A stretch of 64,000 bases of DNA from TMP-86 sp964247385 (lineage in GTDB: Bacteria > Pseudomonadota > Gammaproteobacteria > Steroidobacterales > Steroidobacteraceae): NCBI GenBank assembly GCA_964247385.1, contig CAXTUB010000007.1, positions 62,001 to 126,000 of the forward strand, read 5' to 3'. A program made the translations under genes and the position numbers. The stretch's first letter is position 1. The number at the start of each line of letters is the position of its first letter. Below are positions 26,768 to 36,921 of this stretch, piece by piece. The notes beneath the pieces were generated by a model. The model was not told the DNA's origin and did not search any database. It was given only the letters and a program-made list of their open reading frames with translations.

Positions 26768-27094
26768 ATGAACAAATTGAGAACACCACTCGGACTTACG
26801 TTGATGATGTGCGGGAGCACCGCATATGCGGCGGAGTACACGGGAAAGGTCAACATGTTAGAAACGTGGAGCAACGGAAACGTTGCTTTCACATTGAGTT
26901 CATCTGTACCTACGTGTAACGGGCAGTTCATTCTAAACGTCTCTTCAGCCGGCTCAAAAAATCAATACGCGATAGTATTAGCTGCGAAGTCGAAAGGTGT
27001 CGAAATTAGGGTTTCAACTTCTTCCTGCGGATCCGCTGATGGCGGTGCGAGCAACTACAACACTGTTACTTATCTTTACATGCTCGATAACTAA
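26768..27094 (+). CDS. Small secreted hypothetical protein
   Basis: The product is 108 residues from the ATG at 26768. A signal peptide is evident (KLRTPLGLTLMMCGSTAYA, mature AEYTGKVNML). The mature part reads as a small beta-rich domain with two Cys (VPTCNGQF, TSSCGSADGG) that could form a disulfide. The segment ETWSNGNVAFTLSS and the Ser/Asn-rich end resemble other short exported proteins without assigned function. Base composition is visibly more AT-rich than the neighbours, consistent with recent acquisition. Confidence 0.65.
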   Translation: MNKLRTPLGLTLMMCGSTAYAAEYTGKVNMLETWSNGNVAFTLSSSVPTCNGQFILNVSSAGSKNQYAIVLAAKSKGVEIRVSTSSCGSADGGASNYNTVTYLYMLDN

Positions 27095-27294
27095 AACGTG
27101 CGAGTTCTGTGGGTTCGCTTGATTGGATCAAAAGGCGATCGAGCGGCTGACGGTGAGAACGCTGTAAGTGCTCATGAGGTGGTACAGGAGCATGCATTGA
27201 CATAAGGCTCGTTCGAATACCTCGCGCTCGGTGAGCGAAGCTTAGGTCTCGAAATAGCCCTGCCTGCGCAACCGCGATTCTGCACGCGGGCTCG

Positions 27295-27311
27295 TGCCGC
27301 CTTTGGCGGCA
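27295..27311. repeat. Small perfect hairpin
   Basis: TGCCGCC-TTT-GGCGGCA forms a 7-bp stem with a 3-base loop in the non-coding stretch 27095-27382. No T-run follows on either strand, so it is not called a terminator. Nothing else was recognised in that stretch. Confidence 0.4.
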
Positions 27312-27382
27312 GACCGCGCTGAGTAAAGATGTGAAAAGGCAAAGAGATCGTAAGAGTCGGCGCGGCGCGCTCCAAGACATGA

Positions 27383-27596
27383 CCTGAGGGAATTACACCG
27401 GCAAAACTTTTTGAGAGCGGCGCCGCGTCGCCGTCAACGCGGACGCTGTGTGAGCACGCCGCAAGAGAAAATATGATCGTTGCGCAATGCCACTCGGCGT
27501 GCGAGTCGCGTCCGCGTAGGCGTAAGCGGTGCGAACGCGAAGCGCCAAAGGCGCCGAGCGCGCTCGATCAAGTTTTGCCGGTGTAATTCCCTCAGG
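27383..27596 (-). repeat. Structured repeat element A with 27-bp terminal inverted repeats
   Basis: The ends 27383-27409 and 27570-27596 are perfectly complementary over 27 bp (outer CCTGAGGGAATTACACCGG, inner CAAAACTT on the left). On the minus strand the interior reads GATCGAGCGCGCT..., then a GC-rich block ending CACGCCG, a 32-base centre (27463-27494), and a block GCGGCGTGCTCA...CGCTCTCAAA. The two blocks are themselves complementary, so the whole element can form one long hairpin. The interior blocks closely match element B at 43935-44220, but the outer arms and centre do not. It has no coding capacity and no target-site duplication was seen. Confidence 0.8.
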
Positions 27597-27628
27597 GCAA
27601 GTTTAAAAGCGCACCGCGCTCTCGCAAT

Positions 27629-28324
27629 CTAACTTGTCGGAGTCGTTGCGATTACAGGCGTCGGATTCGTATAGCGGCGCACCGTCATCGCCTGCTGCAA
27701 GCGGCTCTTGCGCACGAAGGTTTGATACAGCAGGTCTTTCATCACCTCGAGCAGGACACCGGCGCTTTCGGAATTGACCGTCGGCTGATGCGGCCATGGA
27801 TCGGTATCGCTTCCGAACAGCACACCGCGCAACACCGCGAAAGTTTCATCGTCAATCTCTGCGAGCAGGCGAATGTCCTGCAAGGTGTCGAAAAGCTCCA
27901 ACTTGCCGAGCTCGCCGAGCTCGTGAAATAACGACTGCGCCGTGCGCCGGCACATAGCGGCGAACGCCGTCAAGCACACCGCGCCGTAGCATTGCAGCGC
28001 CTCGCGAAATAAGTTTTCCGTTTGCTCGGGTAAATAGGTGAGCGGAAATGTTTCGCGCGCTCGCTCGATTTCCTGATAGTTGGCGCCGAGCTCGATGCGC
28101 TGTTCGGTATAGCTCTTGACGGGAAACTTCAGGAACACGGGCTCGGCGCACGCATCGCACCGAAACGCGATGCCGACGTGCTTGGGCCGCATCTGTGACA
28201 GCACACCGAAGCGCGGCACGCCGAGCGGCGTCATGTGCGACATGGTCTGGCAATGTGGGCACGATAGCGCAATGCCCTGATAACCCAAGTGCAGTTCGTC
28301 AATGGGGTCGATGTAGATCGACAT
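27629..28324 (-). CDS. DUF4145-like protein with zinc-ribbon cysteines
   Basis: The product is 231 residues from an ATG one base after the ettA stop (TGA-C-ATG), so it is almost certainly translated by reinitiation from ettA. The N-terminus holds two Cys pairs, SCPHCQTMSHM and FRCDACAEPVFLKF, forming a zinc-ribbon-like module. The middle helices (LPEQTENLFREALQCYGAVCLTAFAAMCRRTAQSLFHELG) resemble DUF4145, a helical domain of uncertain role found with restriction and abortive-infection proteins and alone. A link to translation control is suggested only by position. Confidence 0.7.
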   Translation of the reverse strand: MSIYIDPIDELHLGYQGIALSCPHCQTMSHMTPLGVPRFGVLSQMRPKHVGIAFRCDACAEPVFLKFPVKSYTEQRIELGANYQEIERARETFPLTYLPEQTENLFREALQCYGAVCLTAFAAMCRRTAQSLFHELGELGKLELFDTLQDIRLLAEIDDETFAVLRGVLFGSDTDPWPHQPTVNSESAGVLLEVMKDLLYQTFVRKSRLQQAMTVRRYTNPTPVIATTPTS

Positions 28325-28325
28325 G

Positions 28326-29999
<1,674 letters not shown>

Positions 30000-30145
30000 C
30001 GAGGTACTGATTTCCACGCGGGAACGAGGCGCAAATTATCGGGCAGTTCGAACGCCTTGTCACGGCGCGAAAAGGAGAATACGGCGCGAAAGGCAGCCTA
30101 TGGCGCGAAAGGGAGCAGCCCCAGGCGTGTGCTACTCTCGGGCGC

Positions 30146-31093
30146 ATGGATCGCGCGGTCGCACTCGTTTCGGGAGAAGACATCGCGCGCTACGGATTCG
30201 GCGCGGGCCACCCGTTCGGGACGGATCGGCATGGCCACTTCATGCAAGAGATTGGCGCCGCGGGGTTGGGAGAGCGGCTCACGCACCTTGCGCCGCGCGC
30301 GGCATCGCGCGCCGAGCTCGAGGCGTTCCACACGGGCGAGCACGTTGATCGGATCGAGCGCATGTCGCAAAGCGGCGAAGGTTTTCTGGATGCGGGCGAC
30401 ACGCCGGCGTTTCGCGGCGTGTTCGAAGCAGCGAGCTCCGTGGTCGGCGCCACGCTCGTGGCGGTTGAGGCCATGCTCGGCGGCTCTCTCCGGCGGGCAT
30501 TCGTGCCGATTGCGGGCTTGCATCATGCCGCCCGCACCCACGCCGCGGGATTCTGCGTGTTCAACGACATCGGAGTGGCCATCGAGATTTTGCGCTCGCG
30601 CTTCGGTATACGCCGCATCGCGTATGTGGATATCGATGCGCATCATGGCGATGGGGTGTTTTACGCCTTTGAAAGCGACCCTGACTTGCGCTTTGCTGAT
30701 ATTCACGAGGATGGCAGCACGCTTTATCCGGGCACGGGAAGCGCGCAGGAGAGCGGGAGCGGCGAAGCCATCCATACCAAGCTCAATCTGCCGCTGCGCG
30801 CAGGCGCCGGCGATGCCGAGTTCGAACAGGCGTGGCAGCGCGTCGAAGCGTATTTACGCGAGCGCCCGAGCGAATTCATCATCTTGCAATGCGGAGCGGA
30901 CAGCATCCGTGGCGATCCCATCACCCACTTGCAATTCACGCCCCAAGCTCATGCGCATGCCGCTTCGCGTCTGTGCGCGATTGCCGATCAAGAGGGCCAT
31001 GGCCGTGTCCTGGGGCTCGGCGGTGGGGGCTACGATCGGCAAAATCTTGCAAAAGCTTGGACTGCGGTAGTCCGCGCATTATTGGATTCCTAG
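30146..31093 (+). CDS. Histone deacetylase-family (AcuC/acetylpolyamine-type) hydrolase
   Basis: The product is 315 residues with an arginase/deacetylase fold. The zinc and charge-relay residues are visible: IAGLHHAART (tandem His), FCVFNDIGVAIE, VDIDAHHGDGVFYAF (Asp and His ligands), QCGADSIRGDP (Asp ligand) and LGGGGYDRQNLAKAW. Bacterial members deacetylate acetyl-CoA synthetase, acetoin-related substrates or acetylpolyamines. The exact substrate is not evident. It is divergent from ettA. Confidence 0.9.
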   Translation: MDRAVALVSGEDIARYGFGAGHPFGTDRHGHFMQEIGAAGLGERLTHLAPRAASRAELEAFHTGEHVDRIERMSQSGEGFLDAGDTPAFRGVFEAASSVVGATLVAVEAMLGGSLRRAFVPIAGLHHAARTHAAGFCVFNDIGVAIEILRSRFGIRRIAYVDIDAHHGDGVFYAFESDPDLRFADIHEDGSTLYPGTGSAQESGSGEAIHTKLNLPLRAGAGDAEFEQAWQRVEAYLRERPSEFIILQCGADSIRGDPITHLQFTPQAHAHAASRLCAIADQEGHGRVLGLGGGGYDRQNLAKAWTAVVRALLDS

Positions 31094-31136
31094 TCGCTTT
31101 ACTTTGCGGTTTCTAGGTAATTCGACGGCGCGCGAC

Positions 31137-31142
31137 TACAAT
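31137..31142 (+). promoter_or_regulatory. Candidate -10 box TACAAT before glyA
   Basis: TACAAT lies 34 bases before the glyA ATG in the only gap ahead of the glyA-nrdR-rib run. The best upstream match is poor (TTCTAG at 20-bp spacing), so the call rests on the -10 alone. Confidence 0.3.
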
Positions 31143-31176
31143 TCGCGCACCTTTTCCGCGCGTGAAGCTTGCTGCC

Positions 31177-32430
31177 ATGTTCGATAGCTCAATGAAAATT
31201 TCCGGGTTCGATGCCGAGCTTTTTCAGTCGATCGTCAATGAGCGGCGTCGCCAGGAAGATCATCTCGAGCTCATTGCGTCGGAAAATTACGCAAGTCCTC
31301 GAGTGCTTGAGGCGCAGGGCTCGGTGCTGACCAACAAATACGCTGAGGGCTATCCGGGCAAGCGGTATTACGGCGGCTGTGAATTCGTGGATGTCGCCGA
31401 ATCGCTCGCCATCGAGCGCGCAAAGAAATTGTTCGGCGCGGCGTATGCCAACGTGCAGCCGCATTCGGGCTCGCAAGCCAACGCGGCTGCTTATCTCGCG
31501 CTCATCAAACCGGGTGATGCCATTCTCGGCATGAGCCTGGATCACGGCGGACATTTGACTCACGGCGCCAAAGTGAATTTTTCCGGCAAGATATTCCGCG
31601 CCTTTCAATATGGCATCCGGTCTGACACGGGCGAGATCGACTACGCGCAGGTCGAGGCGCTGGCACGCGAGCATTCGCCGCGGCTCATTATTGCGGGGTT
31701 CTCCGCTTATTCGCGCCGCATCGACTTTGCCCAATTCCGCCGCATTGCCGATGAGGTGGGCGCCTACTTCTTGGTCGACATGGCGCATGTGGCGGGCTTG
31801 GTCGCCACCGGTCACTACCCGAATCCGGTACCGCTCGCCGATGTGGTGACATCAACCACGCACAAGACGCTGCGGGGCCCGCGCGGCGGCCTCATTCTCG
31901 CGCGCGCCAACGAGGAGATTCACAAAAAACTCAATTCGCTGGTCTTTCCTGGCACGCAGGGCGGCCCTCTCATGCACGTCATCGCAGCCAAGGCCGTGGC
32001 ATTTCTCGAAGCCTTGCAGCCCGAATTCAAAGCCTACTCTGCGCAAACTCTGAACAATGCGCGAGAAATGACGCGAGTGCTCATGAGCCGCGGATACAAA
32101 ATCGTTTCCGGCGGCACGGACAATCATCTGTTCTTGCTCGATTTGATCGGCAAGAGCTTGACCGGGAAAGAAGCCGACGCCGCGCTCGGGCGCGCTCACA
32201 TCACGGTCAACAAGAATGCAGTTCCCGACGATCCGCGCCCGCCGGCCATCACCAGCGGCTTGCGCATCGGCACGCCGGCGATCACGACTCGCGGCTTCAA
32301 GGAAACCGAAAGCGCGCAAACGGCGAATTGGATTGCCGATGTGTTGGATGCCGCGGGTGATGAATCCGTCGTGACACGCGTGGCGGGCGAGGTCGTAGCG
32401 CTGTGTGAGAGGTTTCCGGTCTACCGGTGA
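31177..32430 (+). CDS. glyA: Serine hydroxymethyltransferase
   Basis: A PLP enzyme interconverting serine and glycine with tetrahydrofolate, the main one-carbon source. The product is 417 residues from the ATG at 31177; a GTG at 31162 would add five. Landmarks are HLELIASENYASPRVLEAQGSVLTNKYAEGYPGKRYYGG, QPHSGSQANAAAY, SLDHGGHLTHG, DMAHVAGLVATG and the PLP-lysine in VVTSTTHKTLRGPRGG. Followed by nrdR after 92 bp. Confidence 0.97.
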   Translation: MFDSSMKISGFDAELFQSIVNERRRQEDHLELIASENYASPRVLEAQGSVLTNKYAEGYPGKRYYGGCEFVDVAESLAIERAKKLFGAAYANVQPHSGSQANAAAYLALIKPGDAILGMSLDHGGHLTHGAKVNFSGKIFRAFQYGIRSDTGEIDYAQVEALAREHSPRLIIAGFSAYSRRIDFAQFRRIADEVGAYFLVDMAHVAGLVATGHYPNPVPLADVVTSTTHKTLRGPRGGLILARANEEIHKKLNSLVFPGTQGGPLMHVIAAKAVAFLEALQPEFKAYSAQTLNNAREMTRVLMSRGYKIVSGGTDNHLFLLDLIGKSLTGKEADAALGRAHITVNKNAVPDDPRPPAITSGLRIGTPAITTRGFKETESAQTANWIADVLDAAGDESVVTRVAGEVVALCERFPVYR

Positions 32431-32522
32431 GCCGGCCCGTGGCATGAGGCGCGGCTGACTAGCGCGCTCGGCATTCGCGCGGCGCGCGTGGTTCGCATCG
32501 TCGGCGCTCAAGGCTAAGTCGA

Positions 32523-33044
32523 ATGCATTGTCCGTTTTGCAACTTTGTCGATACCAAAGTCATCGATTCGCGCGAGGCAGGCGAAGGCCGGCAGATTCGC
32601 CGGCGCCGCGAGTGCTTGCGCTGCCAGGAGCGGTTCACGACGTTCGAGTCCGCCGAGCTTTCGCTGCCAGCGCTCATCAAGAGCGATCAGCGGCGTGAGC
32701 CGTTCGATGAGCGCAAGCTCAAGGCGGGCATGCAAAAAGCGCTGGAAAAGCGCCCGGTCGCCGCCGACGCCATCGAAGCCGCCGTGGCGCGTATCTGCCA
32801 TCGCTTGCATGCACTCGGCGAGAAGGAAATTTCCGCGCGCACCGTGGGCGAAATGGTGATGGAAGAGCTGCACGGGTTGGATGAAGTCGCCTATGTGCGC
32901 TTCGCCTCCGTGTACCGCAGCTTTCAGGATGCCGAGGCGTTTCGCACCACCGTGGATCAACTGCGCCAATCGCGCAAGCGGCGAGGCTCCGACGATGTGC
33001 AAATGAACTTGTTGCCGCGCGATGCGCCCGTGGATGAGCCATGA
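32523..33044 (+). CDS. nrdR: Transcriptional repressor NrdR
   Basis: The product is 173 residues. The zinc ribbon is CPFC...CLRCQERF at residues 3-37, followed by an ATP-cone domain (LIKSDQRREPFDERKLKAGMQKALEKRPV...). NrdR senses ATP/dATP and represses ribonucleotide reductase operons through NrdR boxes. The stop overlaps the ribD start by 4 bp (ATGA). The nrdR-ribD arrangement is standard in proteobacteria. Confidence 0.97.
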   Translation: MHCPFCNFVDTKVIDSREAGEGRQIRRRRECLRCQERFTTFESAELSLPALIKSDQRREPFDERKLKAGMQKALEKRPVAADAIEAAVARICHRLHALGEKEISARTVGEMVMEELHGLDEVAYVRFASVYRSFQDAEAFRTTVDQLRQSRKRRGSDDVQMNLLPRDAPVDEP

Positions 33045-34147
33045 GCGACGAGCATGATGAGTTTTTCATGCGTCAGGCCATTCAAAGTGCCCAGCAAGGC
33101 CTGTATACGACCGATCCAAATCCCCGTGTCGGCTGCGTGCTGGTGAATGCAGGCGAGGTCATCGCGCGCGGCTGGCATGAGTGGGCGGGCGAGCCCCATG
33201 CGGAAGTTCGCGCGCTGTCGGCGGCAGGCGCGCGGACGCGGGGCGCAACTGTTTACGTGACACTCGAGCCGTGCAATCACGCCGGCCGCACGGGGCCTTG
33301 TACCGATGCCCTGATCGCCGCCGGCGTGCGGCGTGTTGTCGCAGGGAGCCTCGATCCCAATACTCGGGTGGCTGGAGGCGGCATTCAGCGCTTGCAAGAT
33401 TCGGGCATCGCCGTGCGCTCGGGAGTCATGGAGCGTGAGGCGCGTGCGCTGAATCCCGGTTTCTTTTCGCGCTTCGAGCGCGGCCGTCCGTTCGTGCGTC
33501 TGAAGCTTGGCATGAGTCTGGATGCTCGCACGGCGCTGCCGGACGGCCGTAGCCAGTGGATCACCGGCGATGCCGCGCGGCTCGATGTGCAAGCGTACCG
33601 TGCGCGCAGCTCCGCCATTTTGACTTCGGCTGCAACGGTGGCAGCCGATGATCCGCGGCTCACCGTACGCTTGAGCTATGGCGAGCGAGTGCGACAGCCG
33701 TTGCGCATCGTGCTGCTGGGAAGGCGCGCGCACGTCTCGGTCAACGCGAAGGTTGTGAGCAATGGCCCGACGCTGTTCATGGGCGCGGGCGATGCGCCGC
33801 CTGGCTTCGCCGGCTTGCGCTTCGAACGCGTTGCCGAGGACGGCAGCGGTCGGCCGTCGTTACGTGCGGTCATGGCGCGGCTCGCCGATCTCGAGATCAA
33901 CGAGCTCTGGGTTGAGTGCGGCGCCAATCTTGCAAGTCTGTTGCTCAAGTCCGCGTGCGTCGATGAGTTGATCGTGTACGTGGCTCCGGTGCTGTTGGGA
34001 AGCGATGCGAAACCGCTCATCGCGCTGCATGGGTTGCAATCGATTTCCGCTGCTCCGCGCTTCGAGTATCTGGATGTTCGCCGGGTCGGCGAGGACTTGC
34101 GCTGCGTTCTGCGGCCGATCTACGAGACCGCTGATGCCATACATTGA
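33041..34147 (+). CDS. ribD: Bifunctional riboflavin deaminase/reductase
   Basis: The product is 368 residues. The N-terminal deaminase domain has the zinc site EPHAEVRAL (HAE) and TLEPCNHAGRTGPC (PCxxxxxxxxC). The C-terminal NADPH-dependent reductase domain begins at RPFVRLKLGMSLDARTALPDGRSQWITGDAAR. It catalyses the second and third steps of riboflavin synthesis from the GTP-derived pyrimidine. No FMN riboswitch was seen in front; the gene is internal to the operon. Confidence 0.96.
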   Translation: MSDEHDEFFMRQAIQSAQQGLYTTDPNPRVGCVLVNAGEVIARGWHEWAGEPHAEVRALSAAGARTRGATVYVTLEPCNHAGRTGPCTDALIAAGVRRVVAGSLDPNTRVAGGGIQRLQDSGIAVRSGVMEREARALNPGFFSRFERGRPFVRLKLGMSLDARTALPDGRSQWITGDAARLDVQAYRARSSAILTSAATVAADDPRLTVRLSYGERVRQPLRIVLLGRRAHVSVNAKVVSNGPTLFMGAGDAPPGFAGLRFERVAEDGSGRPSLRAVMARLADLEINELWVECGANLASLLLKSACVDELIVYVAPVLLGSDAKPLIALHGLQSISAAPRFEYLDVRRVGEDLRCVLRPIYETADAIH

Positions 34148-34165
34148 ACGGAGAGTCGAGAGCTG

Positions 34166-34759
34166 ATGTTCACGGGCATTGTGAGCGTACTGGGCGCGGT
34201 GATTTCGATCGAAGGCGACGCGGATCGCTCTCTTGACATTGAAGCCCCCTCAATGGATGCCGCGCGGCTTCGCATCGGCGACAGCATCAGCGTGCAGGGT
34301 GTATGTCTGACCGTGACACGATTCCATGAAGGTGTGTTCAGCACCGACGTTTCGCGTGAGACCTTGCGCGCAACCTCCCTCGGGGCGCTGCGAGTGGGTG
34401 ACCGCGTGAACTTGGAGCCTGCGCTGCGCGTCGGCGATGCGCTCGGCGGGCACTGGGTCAGCGGGCACGTCGACGGCACCGCAGACGTGGTCGCGCTCGC
34501 CGAAGAGGCTCGATCACGCCGCATGCAATTCGACTTGCCGGCCGAGCTCGGGCGTTTCGTCGCGCCCAAGGGCTCGATTTGCCTCGACGGCGTCAGCTTG
34601 ACCGTCAATTCCATCGACGGCATTCGGTTCGATGTGAACATCATCCCGCATACGCTCGAGTTCACCACGCTGGGCGCACTTCGAGTGGGCGATCGAGTCA
34701 ACGTGGAAATCGATCTGGTGGCGCGTTATCTTGAGCGGCTCATCGCTCAGGCGAAGTGA
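34166..34759 (+). CDS. ribE: Riboflavin synthase, alpha chain
   Basis: The product is 197 residues with the expected two homologous lumazine-binding barrels: MFTGIVSVLGAV...GDSISVQGVCLTVTRF in the first, and HWVSGHVDGTADVVAL...GSICLDGVSLTVNSID in the second. It dismutates two 6,7-dimethyl-8-ribityllumazine molecules into riboflavin. It is 18 bp after ribD. Confidence 0.96.
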   Translation: MFTGIVSVLGAVISIEGDADRSLDIEAPSMDAARLRIGDSISVQGVCLTVTRFHEGVFSTDVSRETLRATSLGALRVGDRVNLEPALRVGDALGGHWVSGHVDGTADVVALAEEARSRRMQFDLPAELGRFVAPKGSICLDGVSLTVNSIDGIRFDVNIIPHTLEFTTLGALRVGDRVNVEIDLVARYLERLIAQAK

Positions 34760-34764
34760 CAGGC

Positions 34765-35877
34765 ATGTCCGCATTCAATCGGATCGACGAAGTTCTGGAT
34801 GACCTGCGCCAAGGAAAAATGGCCGTCATCATGGACGATGAGGATCGAGAAAACGAGGGCGATCTACTCATGGTGGCGAGCCGGGTGCGCCCGGAAGACA
34901 TCAACTTCATGGCGCGCTATGGCCGCGGTCTCATCTGTTTGACGCTGACCAAAGAGCGTTGCCGGCAATTGCGGCTGCCGCTCATGGTCAACGAGACCGA
35001 TGCGGATCACAACACGAATTTCACCCTGTCCATCGAGGCTGCCGAAGGCGTCACGACCGGAATTTCAGCATATGACCGCGCGCACACGGTGCGCACCGCC
35101 GTCGCGCCCGATGCCGCACCCGAGCATCTTCGTCAACCCGGGCACATCTTTCCGCTGATGGCGCAGCCCGGCGGCGTGCTGACTCGCGCGGGCCACACCG
35201 AGGCAGGTTGCGATCTGGCCCGGCTCGCCGGATTCGAGCCCGCCGCGGTGATCGTCGAGATTTTGAATGAAGATGGCAGCATGGCGCGCCGCGCCGACTT
35301 GCAAGCCTTTGCGCGGCTGCATGGCTTGAAGATCGGCACCATTGCGGATCTCATCCGCTACCGGCTCAAGTATGAGCGCTCCATCGAGCGCATCTACGAT
35401 GAGCCGGTGGACACGGAGTACGGCGCCTTCACGCTGTATTGCTATGAGGATCACGTGCACCGCAATGTGCACATCGCGCTGGTCAAGGGCGATCTGAATT
35501 CGGATCCAGCGCCTCTCGTGCGCGTGCACTTGGTTGATACTTTGCGTGACGTGGTGGGCGTCGCCAGCGATTCGCTCGGCTGGCCGTTGCGCTCGGTCCT
35601 GGCGCGAGTTTCGCGTGAGCCTTCCGCAGTCGTCATCATATTGCGTCCCGAAGAGGCGCCGCGCGCATTCATGAACGCCGTGCAGCAACTGCGCGCGAAG
35701 CCCCAAGCTCAGCTTGGCCTCGGACACACGGTGCTGCGCACCTACGGCATCGGTGCGCAAATCTTGAAAGATCTCGGCGTGTCGCGCATGCGCGTGTTGA
35801 GCGCGCCCAAACAGCTGCAGGGCTTGGCGGCGTTCGACTTGGAAGTTTCCGACTACGTCGGCGGCGAGAGTCTATAA
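34765..35877 (+). CDS. ribB: 3,4-dihydroxy-2-butanone 4-phosphate synthase fused to a degenerate GTP cyclohydrolase II domain
   Basis: The product is 370 residues from the ATG at 34765 (a GTG at 34756 overlaps the ribE stop). The N-terminal RibB half is intact: DDEDRENEGDLLM, PGHIFPL and RAGHTEAGCDLARLAG. The C-terminal half aligns with RibA, but its zinc cysteines (normally three, in a SxCxxGDxxxxxxCDCG stretch) are absent; the equivalent reads RVHLVDTLRDVVGVASDS. This is the RibBX type, expected to supply only the butanone phosphate. A functional RibA must lie elsewhere. Confidence 0.93.
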   Translation: MSAFNRIDEVLDDLRQGKMAVIMDDEDRENEGDLLMVASRVRPEDINFMARYGRGLICLTLTKERCRQLRLPLMVNETDADHNTNFTLSIEAAEGVTTGISAYDRAHTVRTAVAPDAAPEHLRQPGHIFPLMAQPGGVLTRAGHTEAGCDLARLAGFEPAAVIVEILNEDGSMARRADLQAFARLHGLKIGTIADLIRYRLKYERSIERIYDEPVDTEYGAFTLYCYEDHVHRNVHIALVKGDLNSDPAPLVRVHLVDTLRDVVGVASDSLGWPLRSVLARVSREPSAVVIILRPEEAPRAFMNAVQQLRAKPQAQLGLGHTVLRTYGIGAQILKDLGVSRMRVLSAPKQLQGLAAFDLEVSDYVGGESL

Positions 35878-35887
35878 TTTTGCCATC

Positions 35888-36421
35888 ATGTCGGAATTTT
35901 CCAGCGTTGCGGCGGCGCGCCAGCAAAGCGCCGCCGGGCAGTTGCTTGCGCGGGGCTTCCGCTTTGCGTTAGTCGCCGCGCGATTCAACGCGCAGATCGT
36001 CGAGCCGCTGCTGCGCGGTGCACTCGAGGTGCTCGAGCGCTGCGGTGCGCGAGGCGAGGGCATCGAGGTGTTGCACGTGCCGGGCGCGTTCGAATTGCCC
36101 CTGGCGGCGCTCAAGCTCGCACAGTCCGCCCGCTTCGATGCCGTGATCGCGCTCGGCGCCATCATCCGCGGCGACACGCCGCATTTTGACTACGTGTCGA
36201 GCGCTTGTGCCCACGGCTTGATGCGTGTGGGGCTCGATACCGGGCTCCCCGTCATTTTCGGAGTGCTGACCACCGATACTCTCGAGCAGGCGCGCGATCG
36301 GGCGGGAGGTGCGCAAGGCAACAAGGGCGCGGATGCCGCAATGACGGCGATCGAGATGGCGCGTGTCTTGCGCCCGGCGGGAGAAGCCGCCGCGGCGAGT
36401 GCAGGCGCGGTGAGATGGTGA
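35888..36421 (+). CDS. ribH: 6,7-dimethyl-8-ribityllumazine synthase
   Basis: The product is 177 residues and condenses the RibD product with the RibB product. Conserved elements are VAARFNAQIVEPLLRGAL, HVPGAFELPLAALKLA, VIALGAIIRGDTPHFDYV (catalytic His) and PVIFGVLTTDTLEQARDRAGG. The C-terminal tail is Ala-rich. A TATAAT ten bases upstream overlaps the ribB stop codon and is probably coincidental. Confidence 0.96.
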   Translation: MSEFSSVAAARQQSAAGQLLARGFRFALVAARFNAQIVEPLLRGALEVLERCGARGEGIEVLHVPGAFELPLAALKLAQSARFDAVIALGAIIRGDTPHFDYVSSACAHGLMRVGLDTGLPVIFGVLTTDTLEQARDRAGGAQGNKGADAAMTAIEMARVLRPAGEAAAASAGAVRW

Positions 36422-36446
36422 GGCGCTTCGAAAAGTGCGTGCGCGC

Positions 36447-36890
36447 ATGAGCGGGCGAGGGGAGCATCGAGCTCGAAGTCTTGCGCGTCGTCTCGCACTG
36501 CAAGCGCTGTATCAAATGCAAATCAATCCGCGGCCCTGGCAAGACACGCATCAACAATTTGCGCAAGATCCGGAAGCCGAGCGTGTGGATCGCGAGTACT
36601 TCAAATCACTCATCGTGGGCATCGCGGGCGAGCGCGAGGCGCTCGATTTGCGCTTGCAAAGCTGGAGCGATATTCCACCGCACGAGCTCGACCCGGTCGA
36701 GCACGCGGCGCTTTGGCTTGGCTTACACGAGCTTGAGTCAAATCCCGAAGTGCCGTATCGCGTGGTGTTGTCCGAGGCGACGCAATTGGCGCGTCAGTTC
36801 GGCGGCACCGATGGATACAAGTTCGTCAATGCAGTCCTCGATCGAGCTGCCCGGGTGACGCGCGCCGCCGAATACAGCGCCTCTCCTTGA
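36447..36890 (+). CDS. nusB: Transcription antitermination factor NusB
   Basis: The product is 147 residues from the ATG at 36447; a GTG four codons upstream is possible. The all-helical NusB pattern is present: RSLARRLALQALYQMQIN, LDPVEHAALWLGLHELES and VPYRVVLSEATQLARQFGGTDGYKFVNAVLDRAAR. NusB with NusE binds boxA RNA in rRNA operons. The ribH-nusB-thiL order is typical for proteobacteria. Confidence 0.95.
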   Translation: MSGRGEHRARSLARRLALQALYQMQINPRPWQDTHQQFAQDPEAERVDREYFKSLIVGIAGEREALDLRLQSWSDIPPHELDPVEHAALWLGLHELESNPEVPYRVVLSEATQLARQFGGTDGYKFVNAVLDRAARVTRAAEYSASP

Positions 36891-36921
36891 AGTTGTCGCG
36901 GCCCGCGCGCACCGGTCTTGC

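Noticed and set aside
35873..35878. TATAAT before ribH
   Set aside because: It overlaps the ribB stop codon inside a tight operon and lacks a -35; likely coincidence.
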